Origin: Piromyces finnis
Taxonomy: Eukaryota > Neocallimastigomycota > Neocallimastigomycetes > Neocallimastigales > Neocallimastigaceae
Assembly: GCA_002104945.1 (NCBI GenBank)
Contig: MCFH01000001.1
Location: 2,011,001 to 2,075,000 of the forward strand
Direction: 5' to 3'
DNA: 64,000 nucleotides
Below, piece after piece: positions 18,136-29,927 of the stretch. The notes under the pieces were generated by a model that was not told the origin of the DNA, searched no databases, and saw only the letters and a program-made list of their open reading frames with translations. A program made the translations under genes and the position numbers. Within the stretch, counting starts at the first letter, position 1; each line of letters begins with the position of its first letter.

Positions 18136-18948
18136 CATTTTAAAGTTTAAATATGAAATTCTTTAATAATATATTGTTAAGTAATTAAGGTATCATCTCT
18201 ACCACATTATAAATTTTAATTATCGTCATGATAATGATTTTAAAATGAATTTTATATATAAAATTATGGATAATTTTATTTCATTTTTTTAAACTTTTTA
18301 AGCTATTTGATATGAAATGAAAATGCCTCAAATGTAATATAATTTATAATAATTATTTAATAAATTTAAAGAGAAATTAAATCAATAATTTTATTTGATT
18401 TATAAAAAAAACTACGAATAATTTTATTTTCAACGATGCAAATTAAAAAATTATTATATCCATAGTCAATAGAATAAAAAAAATAAATAAATAAATAAAT
18501 AAATAAAATAAACTTGATATAAATATTTTTTTTTTTTAACTATTATTTTATTCTATTTTATATAATTTTGTAAATCTATAATTAAAGAAAAAGTTTATTA
18601 ATTATTAAATTGTAAAAAAAAGTAATTGTATATTTCAAATTTAAATAAAAACATGGATTGAATAATTTTTTTTTTCTTTTTTTTTTTTTTTTTTTTTATT
18701 GTTATTATTATTATAAAATAATAATTTAAATAGAAAATTTTTTTTTAAAAAAAAAAATAGTTTGAAACTACCTGAAAGAGAAATTTATTAATATATATTA
18801 ATAATATATATATTAATCCTATATATTATTTACATAATTTTTGTAAATTGATATTCATTTCCTCTTACTTAAAGGTTTATTCCCTGAAAAGTTTTTAAAT
18901 TATATAAAAATAAAATAAATAAAAAAATAGAAAAAAAAAAAAAAAAAG
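17303..18948. other. AT-rich intergenic region
   Basis: It contains an A tract at about 18103-18134, an AAAT run near 18483-18508 and a T-rich stretch near 18660-18700. No gene is seen. The A-rich run directly before 18949 is the leader of the PAQR gene. Confidence 0.65.
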
Positions 18949-21137
18949 ATGATTGAAATAAAACCACAGGTTTCACATATCAATGAAAAGGATAATGATG
19001 TAAAGGAAACGAACCCAATTAACTTGAAAAACAAAATATTAGAAAAGGATACAAAGTTAAATAAAACAATCTCTACTAATGATTATGAAGTGAACTTTTC
19101 ATTATCCAATAAAAAAATGTGTATATTTAATGAATTACCCAAGGAAACAAAAGCAGCATTATCTATGAATAGATATAATTCTACTGGAAATATTAAATTT
19201 GATGCGAATGATTCCACATTATCAAAAACAAATAACACTCTCAGAAATAGACAAAATGTTCTAGAAAAAAAGAAACCATTAGAAAAAAAATTTGAATTAG
19301 TTAAAAATCAAAGTGTATCAAATTTAAGAGTATCCCTTTTAAGAGAAGAAGTTGGTCTAAGACATTCCTCCAGTCTATTATATATCCCTTCTGTTGAAAT
19401 CAACTCTCGAGAAAATGAAATAAGAAAATTAAGAAAAACATTTACAAATCCGCATCTTAGTGAATCTTGTAATTCATTATATTCTGATATGACTTCTTCT
19501 GAAAGTATCATGTCCAGTACTTTTACTCTTGATTCAAATTATAGTATTTGTGATAGTTGTGATAGTATCTGCGAATCTATTCTTGATTTATTAGCAAAAA
19601 AGGATACCAAACGTTTTACAGAAATGGAAAATGGTCACTTAAAATTAATAAAGTTTAGTCAATGTCCGGATTGGCTTTCAGATAATCCCTATATTGTTTC
19701 CAATTATAGACCTCCTTGTTATTCCTATAAAGCTTGTTATAAATCATTGTTATACCTTCATAATGAAACTGTAAGTATATTAAAAGAAGAATATATATAT
19801 GTTATACAATCAACTATTAAAAAAAAAAACAATATGCTAATCAACTTTTTCCAAAATTATTTATTCTATATAAACTAGGGTAATATCTATTCCCATATAA
19901 TAGGAGCAATACTATTTACATCATTTTATGGTTTTACGGCCTATAAATATATTCCATCTTTTAATGATTTAGATTCTTTACAAATTCTCTCCATTATCAT
20001 GTCTGTTATAGGTGGATTTATTTGTATGTTTTTTTCATACCATTTCCACATGTTCAGTTCTCACTCTTTAAAAGTCAATAGAAATTGGTTAACTTGTGAT
20101 TTCATTGGAATTGTTTCATTAATTTAGTAAGTAATTGATTTTTAACTATAATACTATTTTATAAAATAGTTAATAGATAATAATTCATATATAATGGATG
20201 AAAATGTTATATACCTTAATCTGATGTATCGTTATTATTAATCTACTAATAATTTTTCTAATATTTTTTTAATTACTTATAGTACTACTGGTTTACCATT
20301 ATCCTACTACTCCTTCTATTGTTTACCAGATTTTAGAGTAAAATATATGGCAGTATCAGCTATTATTGGTGCAATTTCGGTAAATATAAATAAATTTCAC
20401 TTTTATACAAAAGAGATAAAGAATTATAATAACTTTTTTTTTTTTTTAATTATTAATTATAATAATAATAATAAAAAATGAAATGAAAAGCTTTTATCCA
20501 TGCTTAATCCAGTATTTTCTAGAGATGAATACAGACTTGTTCGTTCTGGTCTTTTCTTATTGCTTGCTATAAGTGAATTATTACCAGTTTTATATGCTGT
20601 TATCAACTTTAATGTAAATATATATTTTCTTAAAAAAAAAATATTTATTAAATCATAAATATTTAATATGAATATAAAAATATATATAATATAGTATATA
20701 TAATTATATTGAATACAATTTCTAATTCTAATAAATACGTACTACTTTCAAATATTTTTAAAAATAGAATGATATTTTAGTAAACTATTTATCAATACAC
20801 TGGACAATTTCTGGAGCATTAATGTACTTACTTGGTTTATTTTTATATGCCAAACGTATTCCAGAAATTTATTTACCAGGAAAGTTTGATGTTTGGGTAA
20901 GAATAGAATAAATGAAATAAATTTTTACAGTTTGAAATATACTAGTTTATCATAAATTTAAATATATATATATATAATAATAACTAATTTTCATCAAATA
21001 AACAAATATAATAGGGACATTCTCATCAATTATTCCATACTTTAATTGTTTTTGCTTCTGTTTCATTTTACATTGGTATCATGAAAACCGTTAAAAGTTA
21101 CAACATGGATGAAGATGTCTGCTCAAAATTATATTAA
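18949..21137 (+). CDS. PAQR family receptor (adiponectin receptor/Izh-like), 6 exons
   Basis: Exons: 18949-19770, 19879-20126, 20283-20379, 20491-20613, 20768-20896, 21015-21137; 513 aa. Residues 1 to about 225 are a disordered Ser/Asn/Lys-rich N-terminus. The core starts near 225 (PDWLSDNPYIVSNYRPP, the family's pre-TM motif), then HNETGNIYSHIIGA. Zinc ligands of AdipoR are all present: H331 in FHMFSSHS, D348 in CDFIGI, and H477/H481 in GHSHQLFH. Seven hydrophobic segments fit the topology. In fungi the Izh proteins link zinc, sterol and sphingolipid signalling, and AdipoRs have ceramidase activity; which applies here is unknown. The exon 2 donor gtaagt at 20127 removes an apparent in-frame TAG, which supports the splice model. 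The long N-terminal extension is unusual compared with yeast Izh2. Confidence 0.95.
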
Positions 21138-21898
21138 ACATAAATACACCCTTAAAAAATTCCATTATAATATGATTCATTATCAGTAAAAGTATAATGT
21201 ATATATATCTATATCATTATACTTTTTTGACATTTTATTAATATTATAAGAAATATATAAATATTTAAAAATATGTATTATTGTTATCACTATTATTATT
21301 ACTATCATTATTATTACTATTATTTTTTTATGATATGCTTATATAAGCACTTTTACAAATTAATATATAATTTATGCTATTATATATTAAAAAAGGAAAT
21401 AACTTGTCTATATATATTAGAGACAAATCATTATAGGAACGAAATACCATTTTTAAAAATTTTATTTATATATTTTTTCATTAATAAAATTTTATCCTTA
21501 ATACAACTATTTCCTTTTTTTCTTTTTTTATATACCCTTTGTAACAAAAACAAAACTTTTTTATCTATTATCTTTTTTTTTAAAAAAAAAGAAAGTGTAT
21601 AAACTTATTAATCAAAGGCTATTTAAAAAAAAAGCACTGTTAAAAAAACCTATTTAACATAATACATAATTAACATTACTTTAAAAAAAAATTATATATT
21701 AATATTGCTAACCTTTTTCTTTTTACACATTTTTTAAAAATTTTAAAAAATAGAATTATTTATTGCTATTTATCCAATCATAATAATATAAAATTGAAAT
21801 TTAAATTCTCCTTTTTAAAAGTTTTTATATTATAAAAAAAAAAAAAAACTTGTAATAGTCCATTTAATTATAATTTTAATTTAAAAAAAATATTAATA
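21138..21898. other. AT-rich intergenic region
   Basis: It has a Tyr/Phe-rich open stretch at 21273-21602 that is low-complexity T-rich DNA and not convincing as a gene. The region serves as PAQR 3' flank and leader of the next gene. Confidence 0.6.
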
Positions 21899-22321
21899 AT
21901 GGGTGATATAAATGTTAATGGAAATAAAGACTTAAAGTCATTAATTAAAACTTGTTTCATTTTAGATAATCCACCACCTACACTAAAAAATTTAAATTTA
22001 AATGAGTTAAAAGCAGAAGCTCATTTAAAATTAGGAAAAGAATATTTAAAACTTGGTCAGTGTCAAAAATCTCTTGGTGAAATTAATATTTCTATTTCTA
22101 TACTAGAAAAATTAGTTCCGATAAAAACCAAAAAGGGAAAAAATAATAATGAAAAAGTAAATTCTAATAGTGTACCAAATATAAAAGAAAGTCATGTTAA
22201 TTTATTAATACAAAGCTATGAAATTTCAAAAGATATTTATGAATCGCAAGGAAAAACCGTCATGATTCAGAATATGCAAAATAGAATAAATAAAGTTAAA
22301 ACCCTTTATTTAAATAAATAA
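21899..22321 (+). CDS. Small TPR-like hypothetical protein
   Basis: A 140-residue uninterrupted frame with balanced codon use. After a short N-terminus (LDNPPPTLKNLN) the helix-turn-helix ELKAEAHLKLGKEYLKLG / QCQKSLGEINISISILEKL resembles a tetratricopeptide unit (A-x-L-x-L-G-x-x-Y-x-x-L-G). A Lys/Asn linker at about 78-98 leads to a second helical pair, HVNLLIQSYEISKDIYESQG / KTVMIQNMQNRINKVKTL. This would suit a small adaptor or complex subunit. There is no signal peptide, transmembrane segment or catalytic motif. I do not recognise the family. It lies between the PAQR and TRL1 genes on the same strand with its own A-rich leader, so it is probably an independent gene. Confidence 0.65.
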   Translation: MGDINVNGNKDLKSLIKTCFILDNPPPTLKNLNLNELKAEAHLKLGKEYLKLGQCQKSLGEINISISILEKLVPIKTKKGKNNNEKVNSNSVPNIKESHVNLLIQSYEISKDIYESQGKTVMIQNMQNRINKVKTLYLNK

Positions 22322-23837
22322 TTCTACTTATGCTTATATATATAAATATATGTAATATATAATATACATTTAATTTATATATATTTAACAAATTTTCTCA
22401 CATCCCATTCATTTTTACTCCTATTTTATTTAATAACATCTATTTTATTTAATAGCATATTATAATTTTTAATAATTTCACAAAAAAAATAATAATAACG
22501 TTAACCGGCCGGCTTAATAATTAATTATATTTTTTTAAAAAAAAAAAACGACTACCAAATACTTTAATTATCATAATTTACTATTCTATACCTTATCAAT
22601 TAATAAAAGTGTATAAAAATTTTTTTTTAATTCATTATTATTATAATATAAAAATTAAAAATTATGTATATATTAGCAATTTATACACAATCTAAAACAA
22701 GCATACAAGTATGTAATTTCTAAATTAGAAATTAAAAAATTATGAATAAACAAATTCAATAAAAATGTTTTACATCATTAATATAATAAGTATAAAAAAT
22801 GAAATGATAATTTGTTTATTTAAATTATGTATTTAGTCTTTTAACTATTTTTTAAATACTAAATATTATTATTAATTATATATAAATATTTATTACTCAA
22901 AAAAATAAAAAAAAAAAAAAAAACTCCTTATTAAATACCAATAAAGTTATAATTGACTGGTTTATAAGCTGCTTAACCTGTCAACAACACAACAATAGAG
23001 TAAAATATTTTTTTTTTTATTTATAAATTTTTTACAGAAGGAATTGATACGACATAAAAGTGAATAATCTCTTAATGTATATTAAGCTAAAATAACATTA
23101 TAATAATGCTCCTTTTTTTTTTCTCATTTATTTGAGATATATAGTAAAACTGTTTATAAATACTTAATACTTTAAATACATTTGAAAGATTTGTTTAGTC
23201 TTTATATAGAATTTTTCAAATATGTTTAATTTTTTTTTAATTATTTACTAAATATTTATATATATATTTATTTATCTTCCATTATTCCAACTTAAATAAG
23301 CATTTTCCTTTTTTATTTAAAGAAAAAATAAAATTTTGCTGAAGTTCATTATCTTTATAGCTTATTTTCTCAAATGTACCCAAATATATTTTTTTTTTTA
23401 ACAGAACCAGCAGCAGTTCTAAAATGATAATTTCCTTTTTCTCAAAAAAAAAAAAAAATTAATATTTATAATTTTTTTTAGAAAAATCGATAATAATTAT
23501 AAATAATAAAATAAAAAAAAATAATTAATTAAAATTTAATTTTCAAGAAAAAATTTCATTTAATTGTAAAACTCTAAATTTTATTTAATTTACATTACCA
23601 CAACTTTCTATATAAATACCTTTATAATTTACACTCATTTTTATTATTTGAAATTTTTACTTTAATATAAAATTAAAAAAAAAAAGGTATAGGAAATACT
23701 GCATTTCTTTTATACTAAATAACAAAATAAATAGTAATATTAACTTTATTTTTTTAATTGAATTTTTGAATAGATAAATATATATTAGAAATAACAATTT
23801 ACAAATATTAAATTATAGTTTAAAATAAACTTTAAAT
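22322..23837. other. AT-rich intergenic region
   Basis: No gene is seen. The only non-AT feature is a 9-base all-GC word (CCGGCCGGC) at 22505-22513. It separates the TPR-like gene from TRL1. Confidence 0.65.
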
Positions 23838-24184
23838 ATGGAAAAAATCATTGAATACAGAAATAAGTCTCAACAATACCCAAGACTTTTTAAAATTACT
23901 AAATTAATACATCCAAAAACAAAAGAAATTATTGAAAGTTTTCATATTCAAGAAAGTGCATTTAAAAGAAGAGATATTATCCCTTTCCCAGCTAGAGGAT
24001 GTTTTGTTTTACCAAAAACTAATGAAATTATAATTAGAGGCTATGATAAAGTAAATTTCTTTCTTTTTTTTTTTTATTTAATTCATTTTATAAGTATATA
24101 TATAATTTTATTTTTCAATTTGTAAAATAAAAGTAAAAATAAAAAAAAAAAAAAAAAGAGGAGCAAAGAATATATTTAGTATTA

Positions 24185-24224
<40 letters not shown>

Positions 24225-27119
24225 CTTAAAAGATCAGACCTAATGAATAAAATTTATTAAATATATATATATAAATTTATCTAGTTTTTCAATGTTAATG
24301 AAACTGATGATACCCAATGGATAAATATTGAAACTCAAACCGTCGGTCCATATGAACTTACTTTAAAAGAAAATGGTTGTATTATTTTCGTAGGTGTATA
24401 TGAAGATGATTTATTAGTTACTAGTAAGCATAGTTTCACCAAAATTAATAATGCTACAGGAAATTTAGAAAAGAATGAATATTCCGATTTAGGTGAAGAA
24501 TGGTTAAATAAGTATATTGGAGATAAAAGAGAACAACTTATAAAATATATTAAAGAAAAGAATATCACCTTAGTCTTCGAGGTAAGTACGCCTAACAATA
24601 ATTAAAATTTAATAATGTAAAATAAAAGTCAATTAACAATATATATATTTTTTTAAAAAAATTCTTAAATATTTATATATTATTATAATAAAAAATAAAT
24701 AAATTAATAAAATGATAGTTGGTCGATAATGATTTCCAAGAACATGTTTTAGAATATAAAAAAGAAGAAAATGGATTATATTTACATGGTGTAAATGAAA
24801 ATTCAACTGAATTTAAATCATGGCCTAGTGAAAAAGTTAAAGAAGTAGCAAAGGAATTCAACTTATTAACCGTAGAATACATGACATATAATAATATTAA
24901 AGGTATGTATATTATAATTAATTATATATACTAAAAAAAAAAGGTATAATATTCAGGTATTAATTATTTTAATTATTATAATACAATATAAATTAAATAA
25001 ATAAAGAATTAAAAGAATTTGCAGAAAGTTGTAATGGATATTATAATGGAAAAGCAATTGAAGGTTGGGTAGTTCGTTGTACAAAGAAGGACAATGGTGA
25101 AATTTTCTTCTTTAAGTATAAGTAAATATAGAGAATAAACTATTTAGTTTTATTTATAGTAATAATAATAATAATAAAATATTACAAATATTTTCATTAT
25201 ATAAGCAAATTATACATATTTTAATAAAATATTGTAATTGAAATTTATTAATACGAATTATTATTTAATAATATTATTAAAAAGGTATGATGAACCATAT
25301 TTACTTTATCGTGAATGGAGAGAAGCAACTACAAGCTACATTAATCGAAAGCCATTAAAATATAAATTCATGAAAACTTATGGTTATATGGAATGGATTA
25401 AGCAAAAATACGAAACCAATAAAGAATTATTTGTAAATCTCAAAAACAAAAAAGGTATTATTAAATTACGTAATTTATATTTACAAGAAACTGAAGGAGG
25501 AGATTCTATTCCAAAACATGTAGAACCTGTTACCAAAGAAACTGCATTATATAAATTAATTTTACCTATTAGTGTTATTGGATTTGGTAAGACCACTGTT
25601 GGAAGAATGTTAAATATTTTATATGATGTTGGCCATGTTCAAAGTGATAATATTCAAAAAAAGAAACCTGCTCCAGAATTTATTGCAAATGTTTGTAATG
25701 CATTTGATACTAAAAAAATTGTTATTGCTGATAAGGTTTGTAAAATAAAGAATAATAACAGTAAAATAATAAAAAAACGAAAAAGAGGAGAAAAAATAAA
25801 AAATAAAAAGTAAATTACTTTAAAAAAATTAAGTAATTGATATTAAATGTACTTTGACTATATATGTATATATATATATAAATATAAATTTTGAAATATT
25901 ATGGATGTAGAACAACTTTTTAAGAGATCATAGAAGCGAACTATGTGAAAAGTTAAAGTCTATTTACCCAACCTCTTTATGGATTATTGCTCTCTATTGG
26001 AATATTGAAACTGTACCAGAAAATGATATTTTAGAATTTACAAGAGAAAGAATTGAACAACGAGGTGAAAATCATCAAAATCTTACCCCAAATAAAACTG
26101 CCAATTATCTTCAAATTATTAAGATGTTTTTAAAGAATTATCAAAATCTTGACCTTAAGGAACAAGGAGATGATTTAATTGATGAAGTAGTCGAAGTAAA
26201 ATTCAAAGAAGATAGTATTAGTATTGTAAAGAAGCTTATCGAGACTTTAGACCTTGAACCAAAAACAGAGGAAGAACTTCAAGATGCCTTAAAAAAAGCC
26301 AATGAAATGAAGCCAGAAGTTAGTGCCAAAAGTAAAAATGTTGCCCCAATTTATTATGGATTAAGAATGAAATACTTTAATTGTAAAGATTTTGCTATAA
26401 AGGTACTTCAGAAAAATTTAGAACAGCATAGTGAATTTGCTAAGGAATACGAAGATATTAAATTTACACTAGATAATTCCAACTTTTTGCAAAGAGACCA
26501 TGTCACCATGGCATTCCGTAAAAGAGATCCAAAAGATATGATTAACTATTATGACAATTTAATTAAAGGAAGCAATCAAGTGGACCATTTTAATGATCCA
26601 AACTTGGAAGTTACCATGGTTGTTTCCAGTATCGTATGGACTAATAAACTTGTATTTTTACCTGTAGATACCATTGAATCTGATAAAATATGGAAACCAT
26701 CTGATACTGAAGATACTGAAAAGGCATTATCCAAGGATAATGTATCTGCGAGATCAAGTCAAGATGAATCCTTATTCCATATTACTCTTGCAAGTTACGG
26801 TGACGCAAAACCAGTAGAATGTCGTTTTACTTTACAAAAAATTAATGAATATTACGAAAAGCATAAAGATGTCAAGCCAATGTCAAATTCTACGAACCAA
26901 AACCTAAATGTTATTGATGAAAACTATTGTATTGATCATACCAATCAAGAAGAAAAAGAAAGCATAATTCATCCATCCACCCTAATTCAATTATTACCAC
27001 CATCAATTAAAGATACTTCATTTATTAAGATTGGAAAGTGTGTCGAAGGACCAAATTGGAAACAATTATTCTTTGAGCCATTTAAATTTAAGGGTTTCTA
27101 CACAAAATTCTTTTATTAA
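23838..27119 (+). CDS. TRL1: Fungal tRNA ligase Trl1 (ligase-kinase-cyclic phosphodiesterase), 6 exons
   Basis: Exons: 23838-24050, 24285-24581, 24719-24902, 25007-25121, 25285-25735, 25911-27119; 822 aa, as in yeast Trl1 (827). Domains in order: an adenylyltransferase with the nucleotidyl-lysine motif YELTLKENGCIIF (Lys99); a central polynucleotide kinase with P-loop GFGKTT (about 369-374); and a C-terminal cyclic phosphodiesterase with two HxT motifs, HVT (about 617-619) and HIT (about 710-712). The enzyme heals and seals tRNA exon halves after intron excision and joins HAC1-type mRNA in the unfolded protein response, using the 2'-phosphate chemistry typical of fungi and plants. All key motifs are intact. 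The intron 5 donor gtttgt is atypical but keeps the frame. The retrotransposon lies about 540 bp downstream, so the gene is not interrupted. Confidence 0.97.
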
Positions 27120-27645
27120 ATTTCAAAAATAAAAAAAAAAAAAAAAAAAAAAACATTGTATATCTTTTTTTTTTTTTCTGTTTATTTGTTTTTTTGTTTA
27201 ATTATATAAAGTGAAAAGCTTAAATTAATTATATATATATTCATTATTCTATTTCAATACTATTTGTTTTTCTCCTCAAAACTTTAAATAATTTTAAAGT
27301 ATTTATTATTAAATTCTTTATGAATTATATAATTATTATCGCATTATAATGATATGTATATTAATATTATTAAAGAAAATAATAATAATATAACTTGTTA
27401 GCATGTAATAAAAACTAGAAAAAAAAAACATTTTAAGACAATCTATTTCATTAACGAATTCTCACATTGTTATATCATTATCTAATAATAAAGTAACCAT
27501 TAATAACAAAAAAAATTTTTTTTTAATTAATATCTTTTGATAATGAGTATTATAAAATCCAAAGAAATTATTTTTACTTTAAATAATATATTTTTTGGAT
27601 ATTTATATGACCCTTGGATAATATGAAATATATATGATATATGAT
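27120..27645. other. TRL1 3' flank / retrotransposon target region
   Basis: AT-rich, with a long A run at 27129-27153 just after the TRL1 stop. It ends at the 5' copy of the target-site duplication. Confidence 0.7.
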
Positions 27646-27658
27646 ATATATTAAAATG
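27646..27658 (+). repeat. Target-site duplication, 5' copy
   Basis: ATATATTAAAATG, identical to 33162-33174. It abuts the first element base (27659) exactly where composition changes. The AT-rich sequence means chance similarity must be considered, but the position directly after the poly(A) tail at the other end supports it. Confidence 0.8.
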
Positions 27659-27681
27659 TGAGAGAGTAGAAAGAATTAAAT

Positions 27682-27800
27682 CCAAGTATTGCGCAATGGA
27701 TGCTTGGTTAGTCTTTAAGGGAAAATTATTAAGACTAAGCTCATGGTACTGAGCGATTAAAAAACATTTTATTCATCGAATTTAAGTATTTGATGAATAA
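27682..27800 (+). other. Chain of 5' UTR hairpins in the LINE
   Basis: Four stems lie within 120 nt. CCAAG 27682-27686 pairs with CTTGG 27703-27707. TTAGTCTT 27708-27715 pairs with AAGACTAA 27731-27738. GCTCA 27739-27743 pairs with TGAGC 27750-27754. TTATTCATC 27769-27777 pairs with GATGAATAA 27792-27800. The first three abut with no spacer, which allows coaxial stacking. The role is unknown. Confidence 0.6.
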
Positions 27801-28349
27801 GTTAAATGTTTGATATTCAGGTAAGTTTGTATAGTATTTAATTAGAAGAGTAATACATTTTGTTGCTGTATTTTTTCTTTTATTCATGTATTCATGTAGT
27901 ACTACTCTTCTCTTGTAAGAATCCAATGTAGTTAACTTTAGCATTTGCATTGTATTTTTATATTCATGTAGCTATTGTTGTATTGTTCTTGTAAGAGACT
28001 GATTCACTCTACATCATGTAAAAATACTATTCACAAGCTTTCTGGTGTCAACATTCTTGATTCAAATTTTTTACCAATTTAAATATTTAATGAAAAGTAA
28101 AGTCAAACAATTTTAATGTCAAAAAGCGAATCGAATTTACTAACAACAAACCAAAACTAGAATTTTTAAAGAAAATTTACAACTAGAATTCAAAAAAGAA
28201 ACTTTAAACAAAGCATCGTAACAATTTTTGTACTATCCAGTACTTTTAAGAAGAGAGAGAGAGACAGATTTTTTCCATATACGTTATAATTATAATTTTT
28301 ATTAGTATTTATTTTATATTCAATATTTTTTTAATTAGAATTTATTATC

Positions 28350-29927
28350 ATGTCAGTCCTTTATATTAAAGATAAGAATTATATCAGACGTGGTACCCGG
28401 TCTTATGGTATCCCCTTAGATGATATTCGCTCCTTCTTTATCCGTGGTATTCGATCATGGTCAGTAAATATGCTATGGGAAAAACTCGAGGTTATTCTAG
28501 AAGATAAATTTAATTCAGTTATTAGTGTTAAATATTTTCAAACTTTCAATGATCACTTTTTCTTAGTCAAGGTTCATGGTTCATCAAAAGATTGTATTAA
28601 AATCTTACACATGTTAAAGAAGAAACTTTCAGTTACCTCAATTTCCTTTTCAGCTCGTAGTAGAAGGAATCACAAATACACTTTTTCCACTCTCAAACGT
28701 AAAATTTTAGTTTCTAATAAACATCAACATTCTATTCAACAATCATTTCAACAATCAGTTCAACAATCTCATCAACAATCCGATCTTCAACAAGATCTTC
28801 AACAAGATCTTCAACAAGTTTCCCATCATGAAAATATTCCAGATCTACAGCAAACACAATTTCAATCTCAACATTCAACAATTAATTCTAATAGTTCTAT
28901 CAACTCTGATAACAGTTCAATAGTTGATAGTTCTTCAGTTTCACAGCCATCTAGTAATAGTTCAACTTATTCCTCTGATGCATCATCCATTAATAACGAT
29001 GACTTTAATAATAATAATAATAATAGCAACGATTCTTCCTCATCCAACAAGCCTGATAACTTTTCTTTTTGTCTTAGTTGGAACACCAATGGGTGGAATC
29101 ACGAAAAGAGAGATAGTATTAGCTATTTCACAGCTATTTTCAAACCATTATTTTTATGTTTCCAAGAAACTGGTAATGGTTCTGGATCGAATACAGATTA
29201 TCCTTGTCGTGTTACTTTGCGAAACTATAGACACTTTTTCAAGAAAGCTGACGAATCAGTTCCGGGAATGAGAGGTTTATATTTAGGTTTTCACAATTCG
29301 TGTCAAGCCTCACTTGAAAACTTCTCTGGAAAGTATATTATTTCTATTTATACTTTTAGTCTTTGGAATAGATTCAAATGCTCGATTGGAAATGTTTATA
29401 TGCCTCATAGTCATCACAACATCTATGTTGATCATGCAAAGTTAGAAGTTCGCTTGTGGTTACAAACTCATTCATCCCATCCATCGATTCTTGTTGGTGA
29501 TTTTAATATGTCTAAAGTAAAATTATCCAACTGGTTATCAACTAATGGATTAGGAGATTGGGAAATTCTTCCGCTTAGAGGGTCTACTATCTCTTGGACT
29601 CGAGGTGATCAATCTTCCGACATTGACCATGCTCTTATCAATTCGAAGATGAAAGATCTTATTCACTCAGGATCATTTATAAATAATTTTTATCCTGTAT
29701 CAGACCATAAGCCACTTCTTATTAATGGTAAAATTATTCCTATGGAAGATTTTTCTAATGACTTTAATGTTCCTAAGAAAATTCTGAAATGGAATAGATT
29801 AAAATATATTGAGGAAAAGGAATCTATTCTCAGTCATAATAAATTCAAAATACTTTCAGCAAAACTCAACGATCCTAATGTTTCTACAGATGAACTTTCC
29901 AAAGAGTTTACTTCAACTGCTTTTTAA
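28350..29927 (+). CDS. LINE N-terminal region and apurinic-type endonuclease
   Basis: 525 residues up to the in-frame TAA. Residues 1 to about 115 form a basic region with an alternating strand/helix pattern that could be RRM-like (inference). A Gln-rich part at about 130-175 (QQS and LQQD repeats) and an Asn/Ser linker follow. The endonuclease (EEP fold) starts near 240. Its catalytic motifs are seen as SWNTNGW (N245), QETG (E273), GDFN (D384, N386), DIDHALI and SDH (D452, H453). It would nick target DNA to prime reverse transcription. The start ATG at 28350 is the first in a good frame after a 690-nt 5' UTR. The stop falls in the linker before the RT domain, and the same frame continues in the RT part. 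Confidence 0.93.
   Translation: MSVLYIKDKNYIRRGTRSYGIPLDDIRSFFIRGIRSWSVNMLWEKLEVILEDKFNSVISVKYFQTFNDHFFLVKVHGSSKDCIKILHMLKKKLSVTSISFSARSRRNHKYTFSTLKRKILVSNKHQHSIQQSFQQSVQQSHQQSDLQQDLQQDLQQVSHHENIPDLQQTQFQSQHSTINSNSSINSDNSSIVDSSSVSQPSSNSSTYSSDASSINNDDFNNNNNNSNDSSSSNKPDNFSFCLSWNTNGWNHEKRDSISYFTAIFKPLFLCFQETGNGSGSNTDYPCRVTLRNYRHFFKKADESVPGMRGLYLGFHNSCQASLENFSGKYIISIYTFSLWNRFKCSIGNVYMPHSHHNIYVDHAKLEVRLWLQTHSSHPSILVGDFNMSKVKLSNWLSTNGLGDWEILPLRGSTISWTRGDQSSDIDHALINSKMKDLIHSGSFINNFYPVSDHKPLLINGKIIPMEDFSNDFNVPKKILKWNRLKYIEEKESILSHNKFKILSAKLNDPNVSTDELSKEFTSTAF

Noticed and set aside
21273-21602. 109-residue Tyr/Phe/Ile-rich frame
   Set aside because: T-rich low-complexity DNA with no domain and no coding-like codon use.
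25736-25813. Lys/Asn-rich end of a TRL1 frame
   Set aside because: It reads into intron 5. The kinase domain continues after the acceptor at 25909-25910.
27741-27950. Minus-strand frame of 69 residues in the LINE 5' UTR
   Set aside because: It overlaps the hairpin chain and 5' UTR repeats. No domain is seen, and the element is coded on the other strand.
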